Positions 42,801 to 55,373 are shown, counted from the stretch's first letter. The stretch is 64,000 nt of DNA from Populus alba (GCF_005239225.2 NC_133289.1:9493501-9557500), one strand, 5' to 3'. The notes: generated from the letters alone by a model not told the origin. Made by a program: numbers and translations.

Positions 42801-45800
42801 GTACACTTCTTGCTTGTGTTTCTCATGGTTGCTGAATATATTGTGATGATTTGGACCTATATTTTGCACACACTATCATGAACTTAGGTTAAGGCAACAG
42901 AAAATGTCAATCTAAAAATAATGTTAGCAATAATTTAAGCAAGCCTTTGAGAGTTCAGGAAAAGGAATTCTCAGTGCTGATCCTAATCCTAAGCACCTTT
43001 GTTGTGTTGGTTCTTTAGTATCTTGGGCTCTTTACCCTGTGTGTTTGTCTTAGCTGGGCCTTGCTCTCTCTAGGTTGTAGCTTGCTGTAATGTGTCTTAT
43101 TTTCATCCATGTGAGTTATAATGGTGGTAGAGGTGCTCTTTAGTTTTGTCTGGCTTGGTGTTGCCTTATCACCCATCTTTGTTTCCTTTTTTTTCTTTCT
43201 TTCTAATAAAGAGTACTACTTGATTTATGAAAAAGAAGAAGAAGAAGCAAGTTGAAGATTCAGATGATTCTACAAAAGAATGATCCTCAGAAGAAGAAGC
43301 CATCCTGGATTACTTCTTTGTCCAGCAACTCACCAGTCATGAGCTTCTTGTCATTCATGATCTTAGTGAAATCTATAAGCTACTCGTTACAACACCAATG
43401 GTCAATAAAATCAGTCATCATATTGAACAAGCATCAGATGTAAAAACTTAAGCTTTGAAGTAGAAGCCAAATGCATAAATAATCAGTGTTATTAGCTGTG
43501 GCTTTAATTTGTGTTCATTTGAGAACCAACAAGCATTAGCTGCAGTTCATGCTGCAAAACACTCTAGATTGTATTAAATGATTGAAAATCTATTCCATTT
43601 TCTTCATAATTTCTGTTTGAGGTCTGTGGCTTTGCACCTTGATGCTATTGCTTCTTTGCAGGAAAAGTATATATTCAAACATCCTCAACCAAAGAGACCA
43701 AAGTCACTTAGGATTTATGAAGCTCATGTCGGAATGAGTAGTACGGTGTGCATCTTCCCCCGTTATGTCTCATGTTACAAGCTCTTATTCACTGCTTCCT
43801 TGTACTGGTGATTAAAATCATTCATGATTGGATGGTGTTCAAACATGCTAGAGCTGTTTTATATCTTGGCAAATATTTATTAAAAAGAAATTGGGAGTTT
43901 ATGCAGAATGCTTCTTTGACTTGTCATTGTAGAAGTATCTACAAATGCCTCTATAATGATGGAGCATGATCAGTCACTATACTCATGCTTCACTAATCCT
44001 GCCAAATAGTGCAAGATGACATTTTCTTAAAGAACAGTGGTCTGTACCAGCAACCTTGTTCAGGGTTATGGTCCTCCTCAAAGCCTGGACAATGCGATAT
44101 GCCTGAAACCATATTGTCTTGCCCTTGCATGATTGAACAAACACCAATCAAAAACAATGGTTCAGGGTACTGTCATAGTGATTATTTTTACTACATACTT
44201 CTGATTTCCTTCTTTCAATTACCACGCCAAAGTTTTACAATTTATGTATTTTGTTGAAATCTCTATGCATGATGAGAATGGTTAGGTTATAGATCTTAAT
44301 ACATTATGGCATGACCTTTATTTGGACTCTTCAATCTCTCTCTTTCTTATTCCTATTTAATTTGCAGCCTCTTCATTCTATCCCTCATAATTTTGCCACT
44401 TCTTAAATGCAGGAGCCATTAATCAACACATATGCCAACTTTAGAGATGATGTGCTTCCTCGGATCAAAAAACTTGGTTATAATGCTGTTCAGATTATGG
44501 CTATTCAAGAGCATTCATATTATGCTAGTTTTGGGTATTTCCTTTATTTAGGATAAAGCTCCACTTTCTATTAGTCCCCTTTTTTCTTTTACATGTATAT
44601 TTTCCCAAAGCTTGGTCTTCATTAGCATAGTGGGCAGTTTTTGCTTCCCTGTAAACTCACGAATTCCTTTTGATGATATGAAGGTACCATGTCACAAATT
44701 TTTTTGCACCCTGTAGTCGGTGTGGAACCCCTGATGATCTGAAGTCTCTGATAGATAGAGCTCACGAGTTAGGTCTCCTTGTTCTCATGGATATTGTTCA
44801 CAGGTAACTTTCCATTAAGTACAATATGTAGAAATGACTGGTGTAGACTCAAACTTTAAATTCTGATGATTTTGGCAAATTGACTTCTATAAGTTAAAGA
44901 GGGAGAAACAAAGTTAAAGAGGGAGAAACAAAATTGAAAAATGCATGAATTATGGAAATTATTATTTAGGTGTAGTGGCTTTCAAATGTTCATTCTTGAA
45001 TAGCCACTATTTACATCTTTGTATTTTAGTACTTATTAGAAATGTTTGAGCCATCTTAAAGTAAGAATATGTTCTGCAGATTAATTGGAAACTTGAGATG
45101 AAGAGTCATTCATCTAGGGTTATGTGCAGGAATACATGAATCATAACCTTCATTAATCCGTAGCTTTTATTTATTTTTCACTAAACCATGTCTTTGAGAC
45201 AAGTCAACAATTGGCAAGAACAGAACCTATCATTTGTGAACTCATCATGCTATCATTCAGTAAGTTTGGTATGATAGCAGCTCTTTTCTTAAGTGCGCTT
45301 ACTAATATTTTGGGTGTCACTTATTCTGTTTGATTGGATAAATAACTTTTTTAATGCTTTTATTTAATCTTTCATTCCATAAATCATAGTGAACTTTCAT
45401 TACCAATTATTAGTTGATCTCCTAGTAATAATCTTTCTTTTGGTTGACAACTAATATCAAATGAATCCAGCCATGCATCGAACAATACTTTGGATGGTTT
45501 GAACATGTTCGATGGAACTGATAATCACTACTTCCACTCTGGTTCACGGGGACATCATTGGATGTGGGACTCTCGCCTTTTCAACTATGGCAGCTGGGAA
45601 GTATGTGCTTGTTTGAATCTTCAGAAACAGTATTTGTCTGGAATTTTTAGTCTTCATTTGTCTTTTTCTTATAGTTGGAGAGGACTAAATACTTGCTCAT
45701 TGGTTTAGGTACTGAGGTTTCTTCTTTCAAATGCAAGATGGTGGCTGGATGAATATAAGTTTGATGGGTTCAGATTTGATGGTGTGACTTCGATGATGTA

Positions 45801-48800
45801 CACCCACCATGGGTTGCAGGTATCATTTAGGTTCTTTAGGGTATATTATTTTTGTTTGCCTGATCAGGTAACAATCTCTCAAGTTCGATGAAGCCTAGGA
45901 TGTGCTCAATTAGAGGGATAAAAGTTATAGATGCTTGATTCTTAAACCTTATGTGACTACTATGGCTAGGCTCATTATGCTTATTTTGATGTTTCCTTTT
46001 AGCTCTATTAGGGCTATGGGTGGTGGAACTTAATTGTTTGGTGTTCTATTTGACTTATGATTGAATGACAGATATTTTCTTTGGTTATTTTTTCCAACTT
46101 GATGCAGATGACTTTTACTGGAAACTACAACGAGTACTTTGGATATGCAACTGACATAGATGCTGTGGTATATCTGATGGTTGTTAATGATATGATTCAT
46201 GGTCTCTTCCCTGATGCTATTAGCATTGGTGAAGATGTAAGTTTGTGCCCCCTAGAGGAATCAACAGCTCCAGTTAATCCAATGCCAGACCTCTCTGCTT
46301 GCTCATGTTTATAATTTTCTTTTTTACTTTGCAGGTCAGTGGAATGCCAACATTCTGCATTCCTGTCCAAGATGGTGGCGTGGGATTTGATTATCGCCTC
46401 CACATGGCCATTGCTGATAAATGGATTGAGCTTCTCCAGTATGTTGCCACTGAAACTCTCCAACCTCTTTTTGACTGCCTTGAATTGGCATCTTCTTGTT
46501 TGATGCTATTTTAAGGTCTTTTCTCTCCGTCACTTTCTATTTGTACTGGATGTAGGAAGAAGGATGAAGACTGGAGAATGGGTGACATTGTACACACTCT
46601 CACTAACAGAAGGTGGCTGGAAAAGTGCATTTCATATGCTGAAAGTCATGACCAAGCTCTTGTTGGTGACAAGACCATTGCATTCTGGTTGATGGACAAG
46701 GTTATATGAGTTCTTTCCCATATCATTCCAAAATCAAAATTTATGCACATGTTTATTAGAGAATATTGTTTTTCTCTTGACTGTTAACACCAGTGGGAGA
46801 AATGATGCAGTATGTAGAACAGAAAAATAATGGTTAACATTTGAACAAGTTTAAAGTTTGAAGAAGAGAATGAGGTGCAGGGTTTGTAGAAATTCTAACT
46901 ATTGTAAAAATATTAATTAAACTGACTTGTCTTCTACAATACCTCTAATAGCCTATTTATTCTAGTTATAACCATTGTAGGAATAGAAATTGCGACAAAT
47001 CCTAGTTGACTACTATCATTAAATGTCAGATATGCATAACTAGATCTAAATAGCTTAAGGATTTGTGAAACTAAAAAAGAACACCAAAATCAGTAAGGAA
47101 AACAAACTTTTCTTCGCAATCCCCTTGGAGAACTTTACTCTAGCAAGAAGACTTTTTGCATCTGGTGCATATATCTAGGGATTAGCTTTCTTTATTCATC
47201 TTATTTTATCAGAGTACTTTCTTCAGAGTTGAAGTAGGGTGAGTAGGAAACCAGCAATTACTGCAGATATAATGGGCTAAAACTATAAGAAAATTGAAGC
47301 TCAAACTTATAAACATTGATTTGCTGGTTTGTAGAGAAACCTCTACAGTATATTTATAGGAAATAAAAGATGTCTGTAAATTAGCCAAAGCAACCTTATT
47401 TATATTACTTCCAAGTCTAAATCCTGATCCTTATAGAGTGAATCACATTTCAAAGTTACATGAAAATTGAAAAACCCAAATAACTAGAGGATTCCTAAAC
47501 TAAACAACAACACTAAAATTACCAAGGAAAATATAAATTCTTCCAAAAGCTCATGTTCCAATCATTCGATGCAAGGTGGCAAGAGGAAAACAATAGAAAC
47601 AGAAATTTCAGCAGTGTTATGGCTAAACCTAAAAGGATATTGAAGCTGGAACAAGATAATAAAGTTTAGGGCTCACCATTAAACCTTTAAAATTTGAATA
47701 GATCTACTTCTATCTTCTATATGACCATTAAATTGATAAAGTTTTTGAAGTTGTAGAGTAATTGTAGGCTTGATCCCTTTCAATTATAGTGTCATGTCAG
47801 TAATACAAATATTTTTTTTGTAGGGACACTGCTTGAACCATTAGGATGTTACTATTTAGGGAGTCCAAAATGTGTCATTTTATTTGTATTTATCAAAGGA
47901 AAACGTGTCATTCTATTTTTTTTGTGTTATTTCATCTTAAACACTTGGCATGAGGAAAAAACATAAAATCTTAAATGCTTGGGATGAGACACCATTTCGT
48001 TTTGCTTTATATATAAACGTTTTCCTATAGAGCAGTGATCCCAAAAGTTACGAACTCCCAAGTTATTAAAAAATTTACCATTTTCTACTATATTTTGTTG
48101 TTTTTCTTCCTACTCCACATCATAAAACCCTATGGTTTATCAAGCTGGAAATCAGTCTTCTAATTCTCCATTTGTCTCAGGATATGTACGACTTCATGGC
48201 TCTTGATAGACCATCAACTCCTCTTGTAGATCGTGGAATAGCATTGCACAAAATGATCCGGCTTATTACCATGGGTTTAGGAGGAGAAGGATATTTGAAT
48301 TTTATGGGAAATGAGTTTGGACACCCTGGTAAGAATATTTATGAATTTTATTACCATGGTTATTACTATTCTTTAATATTTCTTATTGGTTCTATCATCA
48401 TTTAATGAATTTTTATTAAATTGGTAGCTTTTATAATGACGGTGTACTTTTCTTTTATTTTTCTCAGAGTGGATTGATTTCCCAAGGGGCGATCAGCGCC
48501 TTCCTACTGGTGAAATTATTCCAGGCAATAATAACAGTTATGATAAATGCCGGCGTAGATTTGATCTGGTAAGTTTATGCCTGATTTTGAAACCTAATCT
48601 GACCATTGCAGTTTATTCTTGGCTCAATTGGAGCTTGAAAAAGTGTTGGTCTTAATAACCATTACTTTGCGCTGAAAAAACAAACTGATGAACCCACGAG
48701 GAATTTTAAGAATTGTTGAAACAAAGTAGCTCCTCCACCATGGTTTCTGGAATTTATGCACATCTGACATGTGTTGATTTTTCATGCATGCCCAGGGGGA

Positions 48801-50475
48801 TGCAGATTATCTAAGATATCATGGAATGCAAGAATTTGATCAGGCAATGCAGCATATTGAAGAAATCTATGGTGTAAGTTCCTATCATACTGTTAGTTAG
48901 CATAGTTTTGGCTGCTGATGAGCTGCATTTATGGATTATTAACTTATATTTATTTATTTGCTTGAATGCATCTTATATTAAGCAAGGTATAGGAGCCAGT
49001 ATCTCCATATTCTAGCTTGATTCGTTTTTTCTATTTCATGTCTGTGGGCTGAGATGTTGGAAGCCTGCAATTATTTACTTGTATCACATGGTTTCAAATC
49101 CCTCCAAGATATTGCAAAGCAAAGCATATCCATGTCCCACCATACCACATTCCAAATGCAACATATTTTCAAACAATGACCAATATTTCTCTCTTTTCAT
49201 AAGAAAATTGAACGTTTCTTTCTAGGTCTTCAAACACACTGGTTACTGTTCTTTTTAACTGTTACACTTGACTATCTATTTTAAAAATGAATTGACAAGC
49301 TATTATAACTCTAATCCAGGTTAGAAAAAAGATTCTCCATCTTGCTTGTGAAACAGCTACGGTTTAAGCAGATTGCTCACATTTAAAAGTCTTCTACATG
49401 TTAAAGTCTTTTTAAATGTACTTCATTTCCCAATTTTTTTTCTGTTCACTTCTCTTGGCTTGGAATTTAGAGTTTTACACAACTGAAAATTAGCTGACTA
49501 TATCTGTCCTTCAAATTGCTGTATCTTTGGTGCTTAATTTAGACTGTTGAACCCCATCCCCAGCAAAGGATCATTCTCACCTTCATTTCTATTTCAATTA
49601 TAGGCCTGAAATACCGAACCAGCAAATCTATATGTTTGCTACCCTGCGCTCGCAAAATTTAAGATAAATGTGAAAAATAAATTAAAAATGTAAGGCTTAA
49701 ATGGTAACTGTTTTTGCAGTTCATGACATCTGAGCACCAATATATATCACGGAAAAACGAAGGGGATCGAGTTATTGTCTTCGAAAGAGGGAACTTGGTT
49801 TTTGTCTTTAATTTTCATTGGACCAACAGCTATTCAGATTACCGAGTAGGCTGCTTAAAGCCAGGAAAGTACAAGGTATTCTCTGTAACCTTTTCTATAT
49901 GCTTGCACAAGTAATAAAGGTTATGAACATTAAAAAAAAATCAACAGTGCTAATTGGGCCCTTCCTTTTGTATGCTCAGTATTGAGTAATCTGTGTTCAG
50001 GAATGTGTAGGCTTTCAATTCAGTTCAGTTCTGTTTATAGATATCCAGTAAATCCCAGTATTTTAAAACTTGTAAATCTAGTTGATGCCTCGTGCTGTGC
50101 TAGTTTGCCTCAAATTTTCCACTTATATTTATAAAACACCTTTTGTTTTTTGCTTGCAGATTGTTTTAGATTCTGATGATCCATTGTTTGGAGGCTTCAA
50201 AAGGCTTGATCAGGATGCTGAGTACTTCACCTCTGTAAGAAAATTGTTTGTTACCTGAATTCAAGTTTCATCCTCATCCATCTTCCACCAGGCAGTTCCT
50301 TGTAAATATTAGAATAGTTGTCAACATTTATGTGGTGACTGTGCAGGAAGGGTGGTATGATGACCGGCCTCGTTCCTTCCTGGTGTATGCACCAAGTAGA
50401 ACGGCTGTGGTCTATGCTCTGGTGGAGGATGAATTGGAACCTGCTGAGAGTGAAAATGGACCTGCTGAGGGCTGA
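36817..50475 (+). CDS. SBE2.1: Starch branching enzyme II (1,4-alpha-glucan branching enzyme), plastid
   Basis: Makes alpha-1,6 branches in amylopectin; GH13 family with a CBM48 module. Twenty-two exons, all GT-AG: 36817-36955, 37062-37198, 38542-38750, 39934-40032, 40900-40942, 41289-41348, 42032-42112, 42684-42800, 43662-43745, 44413-44534, 44684-44803, 45471-45600, 45709-45819, 46108-46236, 46335-46438, 46556-46700, 48181-48328, 48468-48568, 48796-48873, 49720-49875, 50160-50234, 50347-50475; 2517 nt, 838 aa. The N-terminus is Ser-rich and basic, as in a chloroplast transit peptide. CBM48 begins near [14 protein letters not shown] (196 on). Catalytic regions: MDIVHSH (399-405), GFRFDGVTS with nucleophile Asp471, GED with acid/base Glu526 and ESHDQ with Asp594. 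Near-identity over the core to Arabidopsis SBE2.1 is recalled from memory. Exon 5 has only 43 nt, and intron 16 is 1480 bp and repeat-like. Confidence 0.96.
44892..44931. repeat. 20-bp tandem duplication in SBE2 intron 11
   Basis: The word agttaaagagggagaaacaa is present twice head to tail. It lies inside an intron and has no effect on the reading frame. Confidence 0.9.
46880..47660. repeat. Diverged duplicated segment in SBE2 intron 16
   Basis: Two parts of the longest intron (46701-48180) share phrases in order: near 47041-47120 agatctaaatagctt-aaggatt and aacaccaaaatcagtaagga, and near 47480-47560 aaataactagaggattcct and aacactaaaattaccaagga, about 440 bp apart. A tatttatagg word at 47352 recalls LTR promoters. 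A decayed LTR-type insertion is possible but unproven. Confidence 0.35.
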
Positions 50476-51593
50476 TATTGATCTCAACAAAGCCTTTCTC
50501 GATTTAGGATGGGCATCAGGCATCTGCAATCGACATAGTACATGGAGGACCATGATTTAAGTCAATCCTAGTGCCGTTGCCAGCATTTTGTCATCCAAGC
50601 ACAACCAAGAAAAACGAGCAGAGGCAGAGATTATGCGAATTGTTAATCAGTGGATCAAAAGAAGACCAAACAATGTTGAACATGTAGAAAATTTTGTCTG
50701 AAATCTGTGTAGTATTTGCTGGTCAAGTCATCGTGCCCCTCCAAGTGCAAACCAGGCCTCTTCTTGTATAGGCACGTTGTGATGGTCATGTAAATAATGG
50801 CGCATTTATAATAAAATGTGATCGTCTGATTAGTTTTTCTCATGCGAGTGTTGTGCTGATTAATGGCGCTCGTGCGGGTAGCAGTCACCGGGTGGCTGGA
50901 GATTTGGAGATATGATTTTTATTATCATGCATGTTTGCCTGACCTGTCTCATTTTGTTTCCATGCATGCAGAAGCTTGGCCTTTTTAACCTCTTTTTATG
51001 TGCCAGGGAAGCAGCATCTTTTTTCTTTTATGGTGTTTTGAACTGCCATTGGTTCTGGTTACCATAGCCATGGCCAGAAAGGGTAGTTGCTTGAAACAAG
51101 GCATGTGTTTCCAGGCCATCATTTTATGCTTCCTTAAATCTAAATTATTAAATTTATATAATTTATATTGAATGAAAATGATTTAGTACATGATAAAATG
51201 GCAACAAATTATTTTTCATTTAATTTAAGTCATTGAATACCGGATTAATGGTGAGATTTAAACCATAATGAGCTGATTTAAATTGAAGAATGAAGCGTAA
51301 TTATGCAAGAGTGTAACACGAAAGAAAAAGGATAGATAACCTGGAAGGCTGCAACTACAAGCCTATATATGGATGAAAGGACCAGGCACCTGATTTTGCC
51401 TCAACTTCATGCATTGTCTAAGCCGTCAGATGAAAAGGTTACCTTCAGCCAAGGCACTCATCACATTAAACATAAAAAACAAATCAATGACAAGATTTCA
51501 ATCAAATAAACACAACACACTGTCCACTGAAAGATTTTGACTAGGATGTCTAGCAACCAGAAAACCCAACATTATTAGTTAATGCACGTATTG

Positions 51594-51636
<43 letters not shown>

Positions 51637-51660
51637 CACCACAAACTAACCTAAAATAGA
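50476..51660. other. Region between the convergent SBE2 and GRF genes
   Basis: Contains the two 3' untranslated regions facing each other. A (TG)n microsatellite at 51595-51631 lies close to the GRF stop and probably within its 3' untranslated region. No further gene is seen; open frames at 50251-50560 and 50655-50888 are shadows or unsupported. Confidence 0.6.
51595..51631. repeat. (TG)n microsatellite
   Basis: About 37 bp of TG repeat, read directly. Confidence 0.95.
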
Positions 51661-53401
51661 TCAAGTTTCAGAAACAGTGGGGCGAGATAACTGGTGCAGA
51701 ACATTCGTGGGAGATGAGTTTTTGGTAGTGGAGGACCTCAGCGCCTCAGCAAGAGGCCCCCCCATTGAAGTCACCACCTGGTTTGTAATTTTTGTGCCCC
51801 ATCCTGCAGCAGCCCAATTGCTTGTATTGCCTCTAGAGATCGGGGCTGGGGCCGGTTCCGGCTCCGGCTCCTCCTCTGCACTATTATTCCCAGTGGACAA
51901 TTTCAATGACACATCTGATGCTGGTGAGTTTCCAGGCATTGAAACGGAGAGTCAGGTAAAAGAGTTCATTGAGCTTCCAGCATTAATATTGTCGGATTCA
52001 TCAACGGATCGTGGCCAGTCATCAAAAAAATGCCACAGAATGTGGCCATCAGACCTGTTACCAACCTCATTTGGAGGTGGTGGTCCAATTAAGCCCTTGC
52101 TTTCAGTTTTGGAGCTACAATAAGGGTGAGCAAGAAGATTAAAGCAAAAACAAAACAATGAAAAGGTAGTTAGACATAATTCTAAGAATTTCTAGCTGGG
52201 GTCGGTCCCATCGATTAAGGACAATATTAGAGATTCCATCCATCATCATGTTTCCTCCTAGTTAGTTGAAAATTCTGCTTAAACTAACTAGTTTCTTAAA
52301 TCCAGAGGATCATCCACCAGAATATCTTTGATGAGGTTATTAAATCATTAAATTAAAGCCTGGCTGCAAGATTACCTATGATTGAGATGAATGGAAGGGG
52401 ATTCTAGTGTATGCGAAAAATGAGTCCCATTGACCACCTCTGATATGGTTGGTGTGGTACTGCAATTGAAAGCAGCAGCTGATGCGGTACCACCCGCACC
52501 TCCAATACCAATGCAAGTGATGTTAGTGGATATTGTAGGTGTGGGATTTTCCACAAGCTTTCTTGAACGGTTGCGGCCACGGTGCAAGTGGCGCTCGCAA
52601 TACTTGTGCCCTGCCACCACGTCTCTGGAGCACCGCCATTTCTTACCATCTGTTCTCCGGCACCGACCTGGCTCCGGATCCATGGCTGCTCTTCCCCAAT
52701 ACCCTGTTTGCAATACTACGTACTGACGATATTAAACCACGTTGATATATATGGGCAAACAGTAATTAGTTAACTATATAACCACAACAACTCCGCATTT
52801 TAGAGAGGATTTGGTTATAAGCGCTTACAAGATGGCTGATAATATAGTTGAAGAGGATGATGGAGGAAATGTGGAGAGTGAGAATGAAGAAGGGTTTTCT
52901 TGATTGGTTGGAGAAGCTCCGGAGGAATAGCTGCACCGGCTAACATGAATCTGTAGATCAAAGCCTGCAGCTCTAGCTCTTGCCACTGTTCCAGGCTAAA
53001 GTAATTCCCCATGATCTCTAACAAGCAGAACAAGCACCATTCACAAAAGGAAAAGAAACTTATATCAACTCGAATTGATGAAGATTGAGTACGTAACATT
53101 TGAAGCAAACCATGAAACTTTCTTTAATTAGGTGAGGAAGAGGGGGGTGCAAGAAAAGTCAAAGAGTAAACTTACTAGGAAGTCTGGTGTTTGCAGCTGT
53201 GTTTGAATCAGGAAATGCTGACAGGTTACTGGTTTTGCAGCTGGGCTCAGGTAGAAACAAAGGGAAGGCAGCAGCAGACCCAGATGAGTGTGGATGTTGT
53301 TGTGGTTGATGGGGATCCATGAGGAGTTTTGGCATCTTTGCAGAGGGTTGTTGCCCTGACTCCTCATGCTGGTTTCTCCATTGCTTCAGATGGAAGTCCA
53401 T
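51661..53401 (-). CDS. GRF: Growth-regulating factor (GRF3/GRF4 type) with an in-frame premature stop
   Basis: Transcription factor that promotes cell proliferation in leaves together with GIF coactivators. Four exons on the minus strand: 53401-53176, 53017-52829, 52703-52376 and 52114-51661, all GT-AG. The QLQ domain that binds GIF spans about 82-115 ([17 protein letters not shown]). The WRC domain spans about 146-187, with the zinc ligands Cys153, Cys163, Cys174 and His177 in the family spacing, then a basic nuclear signal. The start MDFHLKQW matches the MDLQLKQW start of Arabidopsis GRF3. An in-frame TGA at 51952-51954 replaces the Cys of the conserved T-C-L-S-[VI]-S-M-P-G-N block. As read, the product is 301 aa; ignoring the stop it would be 398 aa, and downstream codons remain conserved ([24 protein letters not shown]). 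This fits a recent nonsense allele, a sequence error, or early pseudogenisation. QLQ and WRC stay intact. Confidence 0.9.
51952..51954 (-). other. Premature TGA codon in the GRF last exon
   Basis: Minus-strand reading is ATG AAC TCT TTT ACC TGA CTC TCC, then GTT TCA ATG CCT GGA. The frame is the same before and after it, and relatives have TGC or TGT at this codon, so one base change explains it. No GT-AG pair that would splice it out in frame is evident nearby. Confidence 0.9.
52549..52570 (-). promoter_or_regulatory. miR396 target site in the GRF coding sequence
   Basis: The + strand reads TTCCACAAGCTTTC followed by TTGAACGG. This is the miR396 sequence with one extra base after position 7, the bulge known for GRF targets. 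The mRNA encodes RSRKLVE at the end of the WRC domain here. Regulation of GRFs by miR396 at this exact place is well established in plants, so this gene should be cleaved or repressed by miR396 even with its premature stop. Confidence 0.93.
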
Positions 53402-53989
53402 GGAGAGATCAGATTTGTTGGATTGGTTACTTTCTGTCTGGTTGGTTTTTAATATAGCTTTGTTTGATCTTGGCGTGTTGAGAATGCTTGCAAAAGCTCT
53501 CACATCGGCTTCTTTGTTTGTTATTATGGCAGGCCAGAGTGAGTTCGGACAAGATGGACCAACCTTTCGGGGGCACTTGAGAAATGTCAGCCAGACAAGA
53601 CAGGTGAGAGTAAAAAGAGAGCCAAAATATAATAAACAAATCTTCAACATGTAAGGGAGATTGAAGTAGCTTGCAGAGCTGCTGTCCTCTTTCTGTCCCT
53701 CTCTAAGCTTTTCTCTGGAAACAGCACATGAGAGTTCTGAGAGAGAAACCAGAGTACAGAGTTATCCTATCACTTTGCTGTATCAGAAAACCCCTTTTTG
53801 TTACTTTGAGTATTATTATATCAGCCCAAGTCCGATAAAATCTTATTGGTTTGTTAGATTAAAAAACAATTTGAACAAGCCATGCAAAAAATATTTTTAT
53901 TTTAAAAAAATTAAGAAAATACTTGAAAAAAAAGGTTAATAAAAAAATACATTTGATGACTCGAATTAACTTAAGATTAATTTATTAAA

Positions 53990-55030
53990 TTTATGATTAG
54001 ATTATAAAACCCCAATAATTCTATAAAAAATATAAATATATTATTAAAATCAATATTTAATCAATATCATATCAAAAAATGAAATAAAAAAAAATATTTA
54101 ACTAAAAAATATTAGGTCAACCCATGTTAACCTGTCAAATATGGACTATAAGACTATAATAACTTAATAGAAAGTAAATAAAAAAATAAAGTTCAATTCT
54201 TAATCAACTCAATATTGAATGATAAAATTATAAAAATTTAATTAAAAAAAAATCACCAGAGTCAGTCAATCAAATTCATGACAAAAGTAACGAGGGGATA
54301 ACCTCATTAAACACAAATCAAAACAAATTATAAAGTCTAATTTTCAATCAACTTAATATTGAAGGATAATTTTTTTAAAAAAATCAACTAAAAATGAAAA
54401 AAAATATGACTAGAGTCAACTCAGGTTAACTTGTTAAACCTGGTTCAAGAAATCGGGATAACACAATAGAAAGAAAATATAAAGTTCAATTCTCAATCAA
54501 TCTAGTTTTGAATGATGAAATTGAAAAAAAAATTAATTAAAAAAAAGACCATAAAAAAACTCGAGTCGACCTGGCTAACACGCAAAACTCTCAACCAAGG
54601 TGATGAAACTATGATAACCTAATAGAAAAAAATTATGAAATAATTTTAAATCACAATTCTTAACAAACACAATATTAAAAGATGAAGTTAAGAAAAAAAA
54701 TTAATTAAAAAAAGGACACAAAAATATCTAGATCCAACACGATTAACATACAAAACTAGCGGCCCGAGTCATGAGACCATGATTACCTCATAAAAACCAA
54801 ATAAGAAAACAATTATGATATCTAATTCTTAATTAATCCAATATTGAATGATGAAGTTGCAAAAAAATGTAATAAAAAAAAGAAGACTTGAGTTAACATG
54901 TTTAACTCACAAAACTTGCGACCCGAGTCACGAGACCAAGATAACTTCATAGAAAGCAAATAAAAATAAATTATGAAGTTCAATACCAAGTAAACCCAAT
55001 GAAGGATGAAAAAAATAAAAAACAGAGTTC
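53990..55030. repeat. Diverged tandem array, about 150-bp unit, 6-7 copies
   Basis: The phrase caatattgaatgatgaaatt and its variants recur at about 54050, 54211, 54355, 54503, 54671, 54840 and 54998, that is every 144-169 bp. Between them the same order is kept: aatt(a)aaaaaaa, a gagtcaac-ctggttaac phrase, cgacccgagtcatgagac, and ataacctaatagaaa. Copies differ by many substitutions and indels, so the array is old. Noncoding in all frames. Confidence 0.8.
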
Positions 55031-55373
55031 GAAATATATACATATATATATATATAAGTAAATAAAATGGAGTACTAAAATGAAAATGGACTTGGCTTTT
55101 AATTGTTCATTGCTCTTGTAAAAACCCAAGCCCTTTTAGTATATGCTAGATCAGTGATTTGCGCTACACCGTAAGCCAGTCTAAAATTTTTTAGATGAAC
55201 AATAAAAAAAACATTTAGCAATAATCAATTAAAAGAAATGAATCATTGATATTATGTCTGGAATGAGAAGAAAAATTTCTCTTAGTTTATTTTATTTTGG
55301 TTGAGAATTACATTAATTTTCTCCTCAAAATTAATCTTCTATTTTACTTGAGAGCTTCCTCACATTACCTTTA

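Noticed and set aside
51952..51954. Readthrough or selenocysteine at the GRF TGA
   Set aside because: Flowering plants do not use selenocysteine, and nothing around the codon suggests programmed readthrough.
51677..52123. 148-codon open frame on the + strand
   Set aside because: It is the antisense of the GRF last exon; the Gly/Ser-rich peptide reflects the opposite strand coding for a Glu/Pro-rich stretch.
52430..52745. Open frames on the + strand across the GRF WRC exon
   Set aside because: Antisense shadows of exon 3, whose minus-strand reading gives an exact WRC domain.
53402..53650. GRF extended to the in-frame ATG at 53650
   Set aside because: The extra 83 residues have no GRF similarity, while MDFHLKQW at 53401 matches the known GRF3/4 start.
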